From the NCBI GenBank assembly GCA_020354045.1, contig CP070639.1:2875400-2928473 (forward strand): 53,074 bases of DNA, read 5' to 3'. The position numbers and the translations under genes were made by a program. Of this stretch, positions 15,968 through 25,225 are shown piece after piece. The notes beneath the pieces were generated by a model, which saw only the letters and a list, made by a program, of their open reading frames with translations, had not been told where the DNA came from and ran no database searches. Positions within the stretch are counted from its first letter, which is position 1, and each line of letters opens with the position of its first letter. Source of the DNA: Anaerolineales bacterium (GTDB taxonomy: Bacteria > Chloroflexota > Anaerolineae > Anaerolineales > UBA4823).

Positions 15968-18729
15968 AATTCTCCATCCAGCGTGATCTTGGCTTACAGC
16001 TATTGGCCCTCTACCTGCTGTTTGTAGGTCCTGTTGTTATCGCTTATCTGGTTTTTGACCGGGTTGCTTCGGAGAGAATTCAGGCAGATGTCAAAGCCGC
16101 TGATCTGGCATTAGCGCGGGCTATTGCCCAGGAAACTAACACCGCATTAGATCTTGCTCTGCTGGCGGTCGAAAATCTATCCACTTATCCAGAGGTGATC
16201 AATTCTGATGTGAATGGCATGAAAGCCCTTTTCGCCACCCTGATAAGTGCACGGCCAGATATTAACCTTGTTTATCGGTTGGATGAAAAGGGGATTATGC
16301 TCTTCCATGCCCCAACCGGACCAGGGTCCACGGTGGGTGAGGATTTCTCATTCCGTGACTATTTCCAACGCGCCCTGACTGCTGAACAGGCTTTGCTCTC
16401 TTTGGGTAGGATATCACCAACAACAAATCAGCCTGTTACAACCGCAGTGATGCCTATCCGAGATAATTCTGGTAATTTTCTAGGTCTTGTAGCTACCAAT
16501 ATCAAACTACAATCACTCAGTACCACGCTGGAAAGCATCACAGCAGAATATGGACCTAAGGAGGGCTTTGAAGTGCAAATTTTGGATGCCTCTGGGTATG
16601 TTATTGCGCATCCAGATCATACCCTTCTACTCATTGATCTCAAGCAGAGCAATCCCCAAATAGTCAGTGCTGTTCTTTCGGGGCAGACGGGTAATTTAAT
16701 AGAGAAAATCGGCGATGCTCCGGAGAAATTGTACAGTTACGTCCCGATTCCGAGTGCTGGTTGGGGAGTGATTGTCAGCCGACCCACCGCAACAGCCTTT
16801 GCCACAGCACAGGCTACCCACCGGGGAGTTCTGCTTTCTGTGACTGTTTTTCTGATTGTTGGGTTGTTCTTCTGGCTGGCATTATCACGACAAGTCATCC
16901 GCCCCATGGAACGTCTGGCTACCTTTAGCCAAACGATCGGTTTGGAAATTGATCCACCCGATAAAGCACGATCTGCAATGAATTACCTGGCAGAGAGGCC
17001 TGATCAGATTGGACATCTAATCCGTAGCCTGACCCGCATGGAAACTGCCATTCAGGCCCGCCTTAAAGAATTATCAACACTGCTGGAGACCAGCGCCGCT
17101 GTTGTCTCAACCCTCGACTCCCAAACCGTCCTTAACCGTATTCTCGAACAGGTAGAACGATTGACAAACATCCAGATGGCTGCTATTGTCGCTCTCGACA
17201 AGAAACGGAATGTGTTCCGCGCAGTTGCCAGCCGCGGTCTTTCTAACCGCTATGCTGAACAACTGGCAATCTCCCCATCGGAGCCGCATTCAGTCACATT
17301 AAGAGCCATCCGGACCGGGGAACCCATCCAGGTAAGCGATACAGAGATAGATGCATCCTTTACTGCATTCAGACCTCGGGCACGTTCTGAGGGTTATAGG
17401 TCCGTACTGGCAGTTCCACTGCTGATGCATCATGCCCCCTCTTCGGCCCTCCTCGTTTATCGTCCTGATCCGCATGTATTTACAGACAGGGAAGTTGATT
17501 TGATTACAAGTTTCGCGAATCACGCTGCTATGGCGATTGAAAACGCTGCCCTCTACGCCCGCAGTGACATGCGGCTCCAGGAGCAAACTCGCCGGCTTGA
17601 AGCGCTGATAGAGTCTTTACAGGATGGTTTAGTACTGGAAGATTTGCATGGTTGTATACTTTATGCCAATCGTCGGATTGCTGAGATGATTAAACTTACC
17701 GTGATGGAAATTATCGGCGCCCCGGTACAACTACTGGTTGACCAGTTACTTTCCATGGCGGTTTCAGAAGACGACGAGAACAATATCTTCACGCGCCAGA
17801 CTGTAGAGGATACATTCAGTGGTCAGGGTGTTGGACAAGTAGAAATTCAAGTAAAAACACAACTTGAGATCCGATATTTCCGCTTGCAAGTATTCGAAGT
17901 AACAGACCTCGAGGGTATGCTCATTGGTCGTGGTCATATATTGCGTGACATCACTCGCAATCGGGAAATCGATCGGATGAAATCCAGTTTGATATCAACA
18001 GTCTCACACGAGCTGCGCACACCTCTGGCTGCCATCAAAGGTTACGCTACTACTTTACTGGCTGACGATGTTGAGTGGGATAGAGCCACACAATATGAGT
18101 TTCTCGAGATCATATCTAAGGAGACGGATCGCTTGAGCAAGTTGGTAAACGATTTGTTGGATATGTCCAGAATTGAATCTGGCAACCTGGATGTTAATCG
18201 GTCCGATTGCGATTTGCGCGAATTATTGAGTCACGCTGCTCAGCGCGCCCATCCTGATCCAACAGCCAGATTAATGATCGACATTCCTAAAAATATTCCC
18301 ACTTTATACGTGGATGCTCAAAGGATCGAAGCCGTATTGCGAAATTTGATCGAGAACGCGGCCAAGTATGCTGAAGACACCTCTCCAATCACGGTTAGCG
18401 CTGAAACAAGCGAAGACTCGATCATAATTCGTGTGAAAGATGAAGGACCAGGTATCCCATCAGAATTTAACCAAAGCATCTTCCAGAGTTTTTATCGCCT
18501 CGATCAGGGATTAACCCGCACTGCCACGGGGGCAGGGCTTGGACTCGCGATATGTAAAGGGTTTGTTAATGCCCACGGCGGAAATATCTGGCTGGAACCG
18601 CGATCCAATGGTACTTGCATTGCATTTTCACTGCCACTTGATCACCATGATCCAGATCACAAGGACACTGATCGTGATATTGATGATATTATAGAAACAG
18701 CTTTGAAAGATACCCGGCTCAGCAAATAA
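15964..18729 (+). CDS. Membrane histidine kinase: dCache-HAMP-GAF-PAS-HisKA-HATPase
   Basis: A 921-aa sensor kinase. TM1 is at about residues 10-30. A periplasmic-type double Cache sensor spans about 35-280 (includes DFSFRDYFQRAL and the second-lobe segment VQILDASGYVIAHPD). TM2 is at about 284-303, then HAMP, GAF (about 375-525), PAS (about 545-655), HisKA with the phospho-acceptor His682 in STVSHELRTPL, and HATPase with N box NLIENAAKYA, DEGPGIP and GAGLGLAI. dCache domains commonly bind amino acids or small organic ligands. The ATG overlaps the M20 peptidase stop, and the cognate response regulator starts on the next base after the stop. The Liv transporter genes just downstream are an obvious candidate target. 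Confidence 0.95.
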   Translation: MKFSIQRDLGLQLLALYLLFVGPVVIAYLVFDRVASERIQADVKAADLALARAIAQETNTALDLALLAVENLSTYPEVINSDVNGMKALFATLISARPDINLVYRLDEKGIMLFHAPTGPGSTVGEDFSFRDYFQRALTAEQALLSLGRISPTTNQPVTTAVMPIRDNSGNFLGLVATNIKLQSLSTTLESITAEYGPKEGFEVQILDASGYVIAHPDHTLLLIDLKQSNPQIVSAVLSGQTGNLIEKIGDAPEKLYSYVPIPSAGWGVIVSRPTATAFATAQATHRGVLLSVTVFLIVGLFFWLALSRQVIRPMERLATFSQTIGLEIDPPDKARSAMNYLAERPDQIGHLIRSLTRMETAIQARLKELSTLLETSAAVVSTLDSQTVLNRILEQVERLTNIQMAAIVALDKKRNVFRAVASRGLSNRYAEQLAISPSEPHSVTLRAIRTGEPIQVSDTEIDASFTAFRPRARSEGYRSVLAVPLLMHHAPSSALLVYRPDPHVFTDREVDLITSFANHAAMAIENAALYARSDMRLQEQTRRLEALIESLQDGLVLEDLHGCILYANRRIAEMIKLTVMEIIGAPVQLLVDQLLSMAVSEDDENNIFTRQTVEDTFSGQGVGQVEIQVKTQLEIRYFRLQVFEVTDLEGMLIGRGHILRDITRNREIDRMKSSLISTVSHELRTPLAAIKGYATTLLADDVEWDRATQYEFLEIISKETDRLSKLVNDLLDMSRIESGNLDVNRSDCDLRELLSHAAQRAHPDPTARLMIDIPKNIPTLYVDAQRIEAVLRNLIENAAKYAEDTSPITVSAETSEDSIIIRVKDEGPGIPSEFNQSIFQSFYRLDQGLTRTATGAGLGLAICKGFVNAHGGNIWLEPRSNGTCIAFSLPLDHHDPDHKDTDRDIDDIIETALKDTRLSK

Positions 18730-19425
18730 ATGAGCATGAATCCACCAACTGTACTCGTTGTCGATGATGAGAAGCCTTTGAGGGATTTCGTCCGGCGCAA
18801 CCTCGAAGTCCGTAATTACAATGTGGTGACCGCCTCAAATGGCTTGGAAGCATTGGCAATTTTCAACACGAAAAATATCGACCTGGTGATCCTGGACATC
18901 ATGATGCCACGTATGGACGGTCTAGAAACCATCCGGCGGATCCGCCAGAGTTCACTTGTTCCGATTATCATCTTGTCTGCACTTGGTGAAGAGGGGGACA
19001 AAATCAAGGCTTTAAATCTGGGCGCCGACGATTATCTCAATAAGCCTTTTGGAGTTGGTGAATTATTAGCTCGTGTTCAAGCTGTTATCCGCCGGGCTCG
19101 TTGGGCTGAATCACCTGCGCGTCAGGGTCGTCTGATGCATGGTGAGATACATGTCGACCTAGAACGGCATGAAGCCTCTGTGCGAGGTGAGGTTGTTGAT
19201 CTTACACCCACTGAATTTAACCTGCTTGTTTATTTAATGGAGCATGCCGGTAAAGTTCTCCCCCACCAAACGATCTTGCAGCATGTGTGGGGACCCGAAT
19301 ATGGTCCGGAAAATGAATATCTGAGAGTTTATATTGGGCGTCTTCGCCAGAAAATTGAGCAAGATCCCTCCAACCCACATTACCTGCTCACCGAAAGAGG
19401 CATCGGCTATTCTTTTGAAACCTGA
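18730..19425 (+). CDS. OmpR/PhoB-type response regulator
   Basis: A 231-aa two-domain regulator. The receiver domain (1-120) has the acidic pair Asp12-Asp13, phospho-acceptor Asp56 in VILDIMMPRMDG, and Lys105 in NKPFG. The C-terminal winged helix (about 130-230) has LTPTEFNLLVYLMEHAGKVL and the recognition region ending YIGRLRQKIEQ. It begins directly after the kinase stop codon with no spacer, so the pair is translationally coupled and almost certainly cognate. The inverted repeat at 19511-19528, in front of the ABC binding-protein gene, is a candidate binding element, although OmpR-type regulators more often use direct repeats. Confidence 0.95.
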   Translation: MSMNPPTVLVVDDEKPLRDFVRRNLEVRNYNVVTASNGLEALAIFNTKNIDLVILDIMMPRMDGLETIRRIRQSSLVPIIILSALGEEGDKIKALNLGADDYLNKPFGVGELLARVQAVIRRARWAESPARQGRLMHGEIHVDLERHEASVRGEVVDLTPTEFNLLVYLMEHAGKVLPHQTILQHVWGPEYGPENEYLRVYIGRLRQKIEQDPSNPHYLLTERGIGYSFET

Positions 19426-19510
19426 AGAGCTCTTAAAATTTTATCCCTTTTTTATAGAGTTTCCCCCTCTTTTTAGCATATATTTGTAAACCTCTTATAC
19501 AATTCTACAA

Positions 19511-19528
19511 GCAGGTAGACCAACCTGC
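19511..19528. promoter_or_regulatory. Inverted repeat in the leader of the Liv binding-protein gene
   Basis: GCAGGT-AGACCA-ACCTGC is a perfect 6-bp repeat with a 6-nt centre, ending 46 bp before the binding-protein ATG. It may be an operator or an RNA hairpin in the leader. The interval 19426-19574 also contains T-rich tracts but no convincing promoter pair. Confidence 0.45.
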
Positions 19529-19574
19529 AAGTGAGCCCATTAAACCATTGATGCAAGAAAGGAGATAGAAGATT

Positions 19575-20897
19575 ATGAAACGCATTTTTTTTGTTCTGAC
19601 CGCCTTGTTGGTTACATTTAGCATGCTATTAACAGCATGCCAGCAACAAACAACTGAGCCTGATGAACCCCAACAACAGGCAACCGAAGAGGTTGTATCG
19701 GAGGAACCTTCTTCAAAAGAAGTAGCGGTGATAATTGGCTTTACCTCTTCATTAACGGGAAGTCAGGAGGTTTCATCAAAGCGTCAGGTAAATGGATTTA
19801 CGCATTGGATGAATCAGGTCAACGAATCAGGTGGTGTCACACTAAGCGATGGCACAGTGGTCAAGTTCGATTACAAGACCTATGATGATGAATCTAACGC
19901 AGAGCGAGTTCAAGAACTCTACACCCGTCTGATTACCGAAGATAATGCCGACTTCTTAATCAGTCCGTACTCCTCTGGCCTGACTTCCGCCGCATCAATC
20001 GTGGCGGAACAGAACGGCAAAGTAATGATTACAGCTGGTGCAGCGGATGATGACGCCTACAAAACTGGCAATACCAGCCTCTTCCAGTTGTACACGCCTG
20101 GTAGCCTTTACATGGCCAGCACAGTTGACATGCTGGTAGATTTAGATCCCGAAGCCAAAATAGCGCTCGTTCACGAAAGCGACAAGTTCTCCACCGGTGT
20201 AGCAGAAGGTATCAAGCCCTATCTGGAGGCGAATGGTTTCGAAATCGTGCTAGAAGAAGGATATGCCTCTGATACCGCTGATTTTGGTCCGATTGTGAAC
20301 AAAATCGCTGGCTCCGGTGCAACTGTGCTGCTCGGTGGTGGTCACTATAATGATGGCACTGCCCTGGCTCGCGCCCTTTATGAACGCAAGATAGGTCTCA
20401 AGTTCGTATACTTACTTGTAGCTCCAGCTGACACCAAATTCCCCGAGCTGGGAGATGCTGCCCTGGGTGTTGCAACTTCCAGCCAATGGGAACTTGCTGC
20501 AACCCATACGGAAGAGGAAGCTAACAATTTAGGCGTAGAATGGTTTGGTCCTACAGGCGAAGACTTCGCTACAAGTTACGAAGCCGCCTATGGCGATCCA
20601 CCGACGTATCATGTCGCTGGTGGTTATACAGCAGGTCTTGTGCTACAAAAAGCCATCATCGATGCTGATTCCGTCGATCCAGAGGCTGTCAAAGCCGCCT
20701 TGAATGCCATGAATCTCTTTACATTCTACGGTGGCATCCAATTTGACACATCTGAGGAAGCCCATGGCTTGCAGCTTGCTCACAAGATGGTTGTTGCCCA
20801 ATGGCAAAAGACTGAAACTGGTGAACTAAAGCGAGTTATCATCGCCCCAGCAGATGTTGCCACAGCTGATCCTGTCTATCCCATCCCAGCTCCATAA
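19575..20897 (+). CDS. Branched-chain amino acid/amide-type ABC substrate-binding lipoprotein
   Basis: A 440-aa extracytoplasmic binding protein. A lipoprotein signal peptide ends in a lipobox of the form Leu-Thr-Ala-Cys near residue 22, followed by a Gln/Glu-rich linker. The rest is a type I periplasmic-binding fold of the LivJ/LivK kind, starting IIGFTSSLTGSQEVSSKRQVNG. Ligands in this family include Leu/Ile/Val, other amino acids, amides and urea; the pocket cannot be assigned by eye. GAAAGGAG lies close before the ATG. A hairpin terminator follows the gene, before the permease genes. Proximity to a Cache kinase and a peptidase favours amino acids or short peptides. Confidence 0.93.
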   Translation: MKRIFFVLTALLVTFSMLLTACQQQTTEPDEPQQQATEEVVSEEPSSKEVAVIIGFTSSLTGSQEVSSKRQVNGFTHWMNQVNESGGVTLSDGTVVKFDYKTYDDESNAERVQELYTRLITEDNADFLISPYSSGLTSAASIVAEQNGKVMITAGAADDDAYKTGNTSLFQLYTPGSLYMASTVDMLVDLDPEAKIALVHESDKFSTGVAEGIKPYLEANGFEIVLEEGYASDTADFGPIVNKIAGSGATVLLGGGHYNDGTALARALYERKIGLKFVYLLVAPADTKFPELGDAALGVATSSQWELAATHTEEEANNLGVEWFGPTGEDFATSYEAAYGDPPTYHVAGGYTAGLVLQKAIIDADSVDPEAVKAALNAMNLFTFYGGIQFDTSEEAHGLQLAHKMVVAQWQKTETGELKRVIIAPADVATADPVYPIPAP

Positions 20898-20910
20898 TTA
20901 TATCCTCAGG

Positions 20911-20946
20911 AACCATCCCCTCAGAGTACCTGGGGGGATGGTTTTC
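20911..20946 (+). terminator. Hairpin after the binding-protein gene (partial terminator)
   Basis: AACCATCCCC (20911-20920) pairs with GGGGATGGTT (20934-20943), a 10-bp stem followed by TTC. The U tract is short, so partial readthrough into livH is likely. The rest of 20898-21102 holds a T-run (21010-21019) and nothing else recognisable. Confidence 0.7.
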
Positions 20947-21102
20947 ATCTCTCAATATAAGTACCTGAATAATTGAGATTAGGGATAGGCTATGGGCATC
21001 ATAAATCAACGCTTTTTTTTCAAGGTGATTTCGTGCCACCCATGGGTTTCCGCAGCCAACACTGTCGTGAAATTCTTCTAACCATTACAAAAGAGAGTAC
21101 AT

Positions 21103-21969
21103 ATGCAACAAATAAACCTGCTACTGACCTCCCTGCCAGATGGTATTTTGCTCGGTTTTGTGTATGGACTAGCCGCGATGGGTTTGACTCTGATCTGGGG
21201 TGTGATGAATGTGATCAACCTCTCGCATGGTCCTATCATTGCATTGGGAATGTTTGGAACTTTCTTCATTTTCATCCGTATGGGCATAAATCCCTATATT
21301 GGTCTGTTATTTATTGCAATTCTTGGATTAATAATGGGGGTCTTTATATACTTCGTAGCAGTCCACAGGGTGATCAATGCTCCACACCTCTCATCTCTCC
21401 TAGCAACCTTTTCTGTCAACATGATTATCATCGGTCTGGGAACCGCCGCACTCACAACCTCACCTTACAATGTAGATTTCAACGTGGGAAGTTTCCGGCT
21501 TGGTTCAACAACAATTCTTGGAACACGTCTGGTTGCAGCAGTAATTGCGATATTGTTTACTGGAGGGTTGTATATATTTTTATATAGAACCCGGCCAGGT
21601 AAATTCATCCGAGCTGTAACCAACAATCGAGCTGCAGCAGAGTTGATGGGTATACCCTCGACTCGCATCCTGGCGCTCAGTTTTGGATTAGGTACCATGC
21701 TTGCTGCCGTTTCTGGCGCATTGATTGCCACTTTCTTCCCCTTCAACATCCTGTCAGGGGGCGGATACGAGCTGAAGAGCTTCGTTATCGGTGTATTAGG
21801 TGGTCTGGGTAATCCGATCGGTGCCTTGGTAGGTGGCCTCATCCTGGGTGTGCTCGAAGGCATTATCCCCGCTTTTATGGAGACTTCCTGGGTACCAGTG
21901 ATTGAGTTCGGCCTGTTTGTTGTCATCCTGTTGGTACGCCCGCAAGGCATCTTTGGAGCAAAGAAATGA
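21103..21969 (+). CDS. livH: Branched-chain amino acid-type ABC permease (LivH)
   Basis: A 288-aa inner-membrane permease with about eight hydrophobic segments. LPDGILLGFVYGLAAMGLTLIWGVMNVINLSHG at the N-terminus is the LivH hallmark. The conserved cytoplasmic loop that contacts the ATPase is NNRAAAELMGIPSTRILALSFGLG near residue 185. It forms a heterodimeric channel with LivM. GAGA-type ribosome site before the ATG; the stop overlaps the livM start by 4 bp. Order binding protein-H-M-G-F is standard for HAAT-family importers. Confidence 0.95.
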   Translation: MQQINLLLTSLPDGILLGFVYGLAAMGLTLIWGVMNVINLSHGPIIALGMFGTFFIFIRMGINPYIGLLFIAILGLIMGVFIYFVAVHRVINAPHLSSLLATFSVNMIIIGLGTAALTTSPYNVDFNVGSFRLGSTTILGTRLVAAVIAILFTGGLYIFLYRTRPGKFIRAVTNNRAAAELMGIPSTRILALSFGLGTMLAAVSGALIATFFPFNILSGGGYELKSFVIGVLGGLGNPIGALVGGLILGVLEGIIPAFMETSWVPVIEFGLFVVILLVRPQGIFGAKK

Positions 21970-22937
21970 AAAACTTGCGAATTCACCTTGGTTTGCTTGC
22001 ACCATTGCTGGTAGTTACAGCGATGATCCTGTGGCCGATCATTACGGGAAATGTCTCCAGCCGTGAGATCGTCTTCACAATATTAAAGGCTATCGCGCTG
22101 GCTTCTAGCCTGAACATATTACTGGGTTATACCGGCTATGTAAGCTTTGGCCATATAGTATTCTATGGTTTTGGTGGTTATGTTGGCTTGTACTTTGTCA
22201 ACGAACAAGGCTGGTCAATCTGGCTAGGCATGCTCGTTGGTGGAATTGCAGCTGGGATGCTGGCCTTTTTATTAGGCAAAGCGATCCTTAGATTGCGTGG
22301 TGCTTATTTTGCGCTGGCAACGATTGGCATCAACGAAGCGATGAAAGCCTTCATCAATAATTTTGAGTTGTTCGGCGGTCCGATTGGTATGACCATCAAT
22401 TTCTCAGTTTACCGGGATTATGGCGGGGCAGCCCAGGCTTTGAGTATGTCGTTTTACATCATGGCAGTGTTAACATTTACGGCCCTCATCGCGAGTCACC
22501 TGGTTCGCTTGTCAAAATTTGGCTTGGGCTTACAAGCCATTCGAGAGAATGAAGACGCTGCCGAGGTTATGGGTGTGGTCGCTCCCAATGCCAAGACCTG
22601 GGCTTATGTGTTATCAGCCATCATTCCTGGAATGGTTGGCGTATTATTTTTCTTTAAGAACGGTAACGTGGAACCGCATGTTGCTTTCCCCCTGCACTCT
22701 TCTATCGAATTGTTGGTTATGGTTATGTTAGGCGGTCAGGGAACCGTTCTTGGACCAGTCCTGGGAGCGTTGGCTTACCAGGGGATGCGCGGTTATCTAG
22801 TTACCAGCAACTTCTTCAAAGATATTCAGCTATCTGTCTCTGGGGTGCTATTGCTTCTGATCGTGTTATTCATTCCAGCAGGCGCCATTGGCTGGTTGCG
22901 CCACCGGGTTCCGGTGCTTAGGAGGGTGTTGGCGTGA
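21966..22937 (+). CDS. livM: Branched-chain amino acid-type ABC permease (LivM)
   Basis: A 323-aa permease, partner of LivH. Family features are the ALASSLNILLGYTGYVSFGHIVFYG region near residue 45, the LRGAYFALATIGINEA segment near residue 105 and the ATPase-contact loop AIRENEDAAEVMGVVAPNAKTWAYVLSA near residue 190. The gene overlaps livH by 4 bp at its start and livG by 4 bp at its end, indicating coupled translation of all three subunits. About nine hydrophobic segments are visible. Confidence 0.95.
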   Translation: MKNLRIHLGLLAPLLVVTAMILWPIITGNVSSREIVFTILKAIALASSLNILLGYTGYVSFGHIVFYGFGGYVGLYFVNEQGWSIWLGMLVGGIAAGMLAFLLGKAILRLRGAYFALATIGINEAMKAFINNFELFGGPIGMTINFSVYRDYGGAAQALSMSFYIMAVLTFTALIASHLVRLSKFGLGLQAIRENEDAAEVMGVVAPNAKTWAYVLSAIIPGMVGVLFFFKNGNVEPHVAFPLHSSIELLVMVMLGGQGTVLGPVLGALAYQGMRGYLVTSNFFKDIQLSVSGVLLLLIVLFIPAGAIGWLRHRVPVLRRVLA

Positions 22938-23692
22938 GCATATTACTATCTGTACAAGGGGTTACCAAAAGTTTTGGTGGTCTGCAAGCCCTCTCGAAAG
23001 TCACTTTCGATCTGCCTGAGGGTCAAATTCTGGGCTTGATTGGTCCAAATGGGGCTGGTAAAACCACCTTATTCAACGTGGTTAATGGAGTCTATCCGCC
23101 GGATGAAGGCCGCGTCATCTTTCGCGACCAGGACGTGACCGATGCAAAAACCTATCAGCATGCCAAAATGGGCATGGCTCGTACCCACCAGATCGTCCAA
23201 CCATTGAACGAACTCACGGTGCGTGAAAATGTAGAAGTTGGGGCTTGCTTTGGACGCGAAAACCAGAATCTGCGCCATGCTGCTGAAATCGCAGAGGAAG
23301 TTTTAGAATTCCTTGGATTACACAATCGTATTGATCAACTGGCAGGCAGTCTTAATGTCGCCCAAAAGAAACGCCTAGAAATGGCCCGTGCCCTTGCCGC
23401 GCGCCCTTACCTTTTATTGTTGGATGAAGTCCTTGCGGGTCTAAACCCATCAGAGATCGCCAATATGGTTGAAACTGTCCGAAAGATTTGCGAACAAGGC
23501 ATAACTATCATCATGATCGAGCATGTTATGCATGCGGTCATGAATGTTTCTGACCGTATTATTGTCCTGGATTATGGTGAACAAATTGCCGAGGGCACTC
23601 CAGCAGAAATTGCAGTAAACGAAAAGGTAATTGAGGCTTATCTGGGAGATCCGAAACTCGCCCAACGCCTGATGGAGCAGGACAACAAATAA
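22934..23692 (+). CDS. livG: ABC transporter ATPase (LivG)
   Basis: A 252-aa nucleotide-binding subunit. Walker A is GPNGAGKTT near residue 37, Walker B is LLLLDEVLAGLNP, and the switch His is in MIEHVMHAVM. The signature region reads LNVAQKKRLEMARALA where canonical transporters have LSGGQ; LivG proteins are often relaxed here, so it is probably still active. The start is GTG at 22934, overlapping the livM stop and preceded by AGGAGGG. It pairs with LivF to power the importer. The 81 bp after it contain no feature I can support. Confidence 0.94.
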   Translation: MSILLSVQGVTKSFGGLQALSKVTFDLPEGQILGLIGPNGAGKTTLFNVVNGVYPPDEGRVIFRDQDVTDAKTYQHAKMGMARTHQIVQPLNELTVRENVEVGACFGRENQNLRHAAEIAEEVLEFLGLHNRIDQLAGSLNVAQKKRLEMARALAARPYLLLLDEVLAGLNPSEIANMVETVRKICEQGITIIMIEHVMHAVMNVSDRIIVLDYGEQIAEGTPAEIAVNEKVIEAYLGDPKLAQRLMEQDNK

Positions 23693-23773
23693 CTTGCCAT
23701 GCGATCATCTGAATTGGGGTGGCCAAAATTGGTATAAAACATATGATTAACTTAAGAATAACAGGAAAACATT

Positions 23774-24484
23774 ATGGCTATACTCGAAGTTCGTGATGTA
23801 ACCTCTGGTTATGGTGAAGTCCAAATACTCTGGGGTGCCTCTCTATCTTTGGAGGAAGGCAAGTTGACATCCCTGGTCGGGACAAATGGGGCTGGGAAAA
23901 CAACCTTGCTACGCACCATCATGGGGCTGAATAAACCGTGGAGTGGATCGATCTGGTTTGAGGGCAAGGATATCAGCCAACTACCCCCCTATGCGAAAGC
24001 CGAAATGGGGCTTGTCCTTGTACCAGAAGGTCGCCAGCTATTTACAGACATGACGGTAGCCGAGAATCTGGAAATGGGCGCGACGCCCAAGAGGGCCATT
24101 CCTAATTACAAAGGTAATTTGGAGCGCGTGTATGAGCTATTACCACGCTTAAAAGAACGCCGTGAACAAAAAGCTGGTACGCTAAGCGGAGGTGAACAGC
24201 AAATGTTGGCTGTCGCCAGGGGAATCATGGCAGAACCTAAGGCGCTCTTGATTGATGAATTGTCTCTAGGCCTCGCTCCTGTATTGGTGTTAGGATTATT
24301 CGAAACGCTTAACCAATTAAAAGAATTAGGTATAACCTTACTTCTGGTTGAACAAAATGTCCAAATGGCACTGGCAGTAAGCGATTTTGGGTACGTGCTT
24401 TCTCAAGGTCGTATGGAGTTGGAAGGTTCTAGCCGTGAATTGGCAAAGAATGAACATGTACGATCAGCTTACCTCGGATTATAA
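23774..24484 (+). CDS. livF: ABC transporter ATPase (LivF)
   Basis: A 236-aa nucleotide-binding subunit. Walker A is GTNGAGKTT, the Q-loop region is VPEGRQLFTDMTVAENL, the signature is the canonical LSGGEQQMLAVARG, and Walker B is ALLIDELSLGLAP. The D-loop and switch His region has become VEQNVQMAL, as is usual in LivF. An AGGA ribosome site precedes the ATG. With a degenerate signature in LivG and a canonical one here, the two ATP sites may be unequal. It completes the H-M-G-F set and is followed 67 bp later by a CBS-ACT protein gene. Confidence 0.95.
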   Translation: MAILEVRDVTSGYGEVQILWGASLSLEEGKLTSLVGTNGAGKTTLLRTIMGLNKPWSGSIWFEGKDISQLPPYAKAEMGLVLVPEGRQLFTDMTVAENLEMGATPKRAIPNYKGNLERVYELLPRLKERREQKAGTLSGGEQQMLAVARGIMAEPKALLIDELSLGLAPVLVLGLFETLNQLKELGITLLLVEQNVQMALAVSDFGYVLSQGRMELEGSSRELAKNEHVRSAYLGL

Positions 24485-24551
24485 TTATTTTCACAAAAAG
24501 AATTGTCGTGTCCTTACCTAAATAATCGTATCAATTACCCAGGAGGTTGAC

Positions 24552-25199
24552 ATGTTAGTAGGTGAAAGAATGAGCCATCCAGTGATATCGGTTCGTCCAG
24601 ACATGCCGATCGCTGATGCTCTCAATATGATGAAACGCGAGCACATCCGTAGAGCCCCCGTAATCAAAGATGGCAAGCTGGTTGGTATTGTGTCGGACAA
24701 GGATTTACTTAATGCCTCACCTTCCCCAGCCACTTCCTTGAGCGTATGGGAAATGAATTACTTGTTGAGCAAGATCGAAGTGAAAGATGTAATGACCAAA
24801 AATGTGCTCACCGTTAATGAGGACACCCCAATCGAGGAAGCCGCCCGCATCATGGCAGATAACAAGATAGGCGGCTTGCCAGTTACAAGGAATGAAGTGG
24901 TTGTTGGGATCATTACTGAGACAGATTTGTTTAAAATCTTCTTGGAGCTTATGGGAGCACGCGAACTTGGTGTACGGGTAACTGCTCTGGTGCACGAGGA
25001 GCGTGGTCAACTTGCCAAGCTTACCCAGGCTATTGCCAACGCAGGAGGCAACTTTCTAGCTTTTGGTCAGTTTTCGGGTGAAGATTCTACAAACCGTCTG
25101 ATTACCTTTAAGGTTGACGGCATCGATCAGGCCAAGGTAAAAGAAATTGTTGACCCTATTGTTGAATCACTGATCGATATACGTTACTGCTGTTCCTAA
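24552..25199 (+). CDS. CBS-pair plus ACT-domain protein (AcuB-like)
   Basis: A 215-aa soluble protein with two tandem CBS motifs (about residues 1-60 and 76-135) that bind adenosyl nucleotides. A C-terminal ACT domain (about 142-215, beginning ALVHEERGQLAKLTQAIANAGGNFLAFGQF) usually binds an amino acid. It has a strong GGAGG ribosome site. Such proteins act as nucleotide- and amino-acid-responsive switches; AcuB is a named relative with an unclear role. Its place directly downstream of livF and upstream of a strong terminator suggests it closes the Liv transcript and could report cytoplasmic amino-acid or energy state, which is inference. Confidence 0.88.
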   Translation: MLVGERMSHPVISVRPDMPIADALNMMKREHIRRAPVIKDGKLVGIVSDKDLLNASPSPATSLSVWEMNYLLSKIEVKDVMTKNVLTVNEDTPIEEAARIMADNKIGGLPVTRNEVVVGIITETDLFKIFLELMGARELGVRVTALVHEERGQLAKLTQAIANAGGNFLAFGQFSGEDSTNRLITFKVDGIDQAKVKEIVDPIVESLIDIRYCCS

Positions 25200-25225
25200 C
25201 CAAGCCTCATAATCTAACCTGCCGG

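Noticed and set aside
19426-19510. AAGAGCTCTT followed by T-rich sequence after the response regulator as a terminator.
   Set aside because: The palindrome has no loop and the T-run is separated from it.
20973-21587. A 204-codon plus-strand frame overlapping the start of livH.
   Set aside because: It is out of frame with livH, rich in Cys/His/Trp like a shadow frame, and has no ribosome site. The livH frame carries all family motifs.
21465-21986. A 173-codon minus-strand frame inside livH.
   Set aside because: Its Pro/Arg/Thr-rich composition is that of an antisense shadow of a hydrophobic membrane protein.
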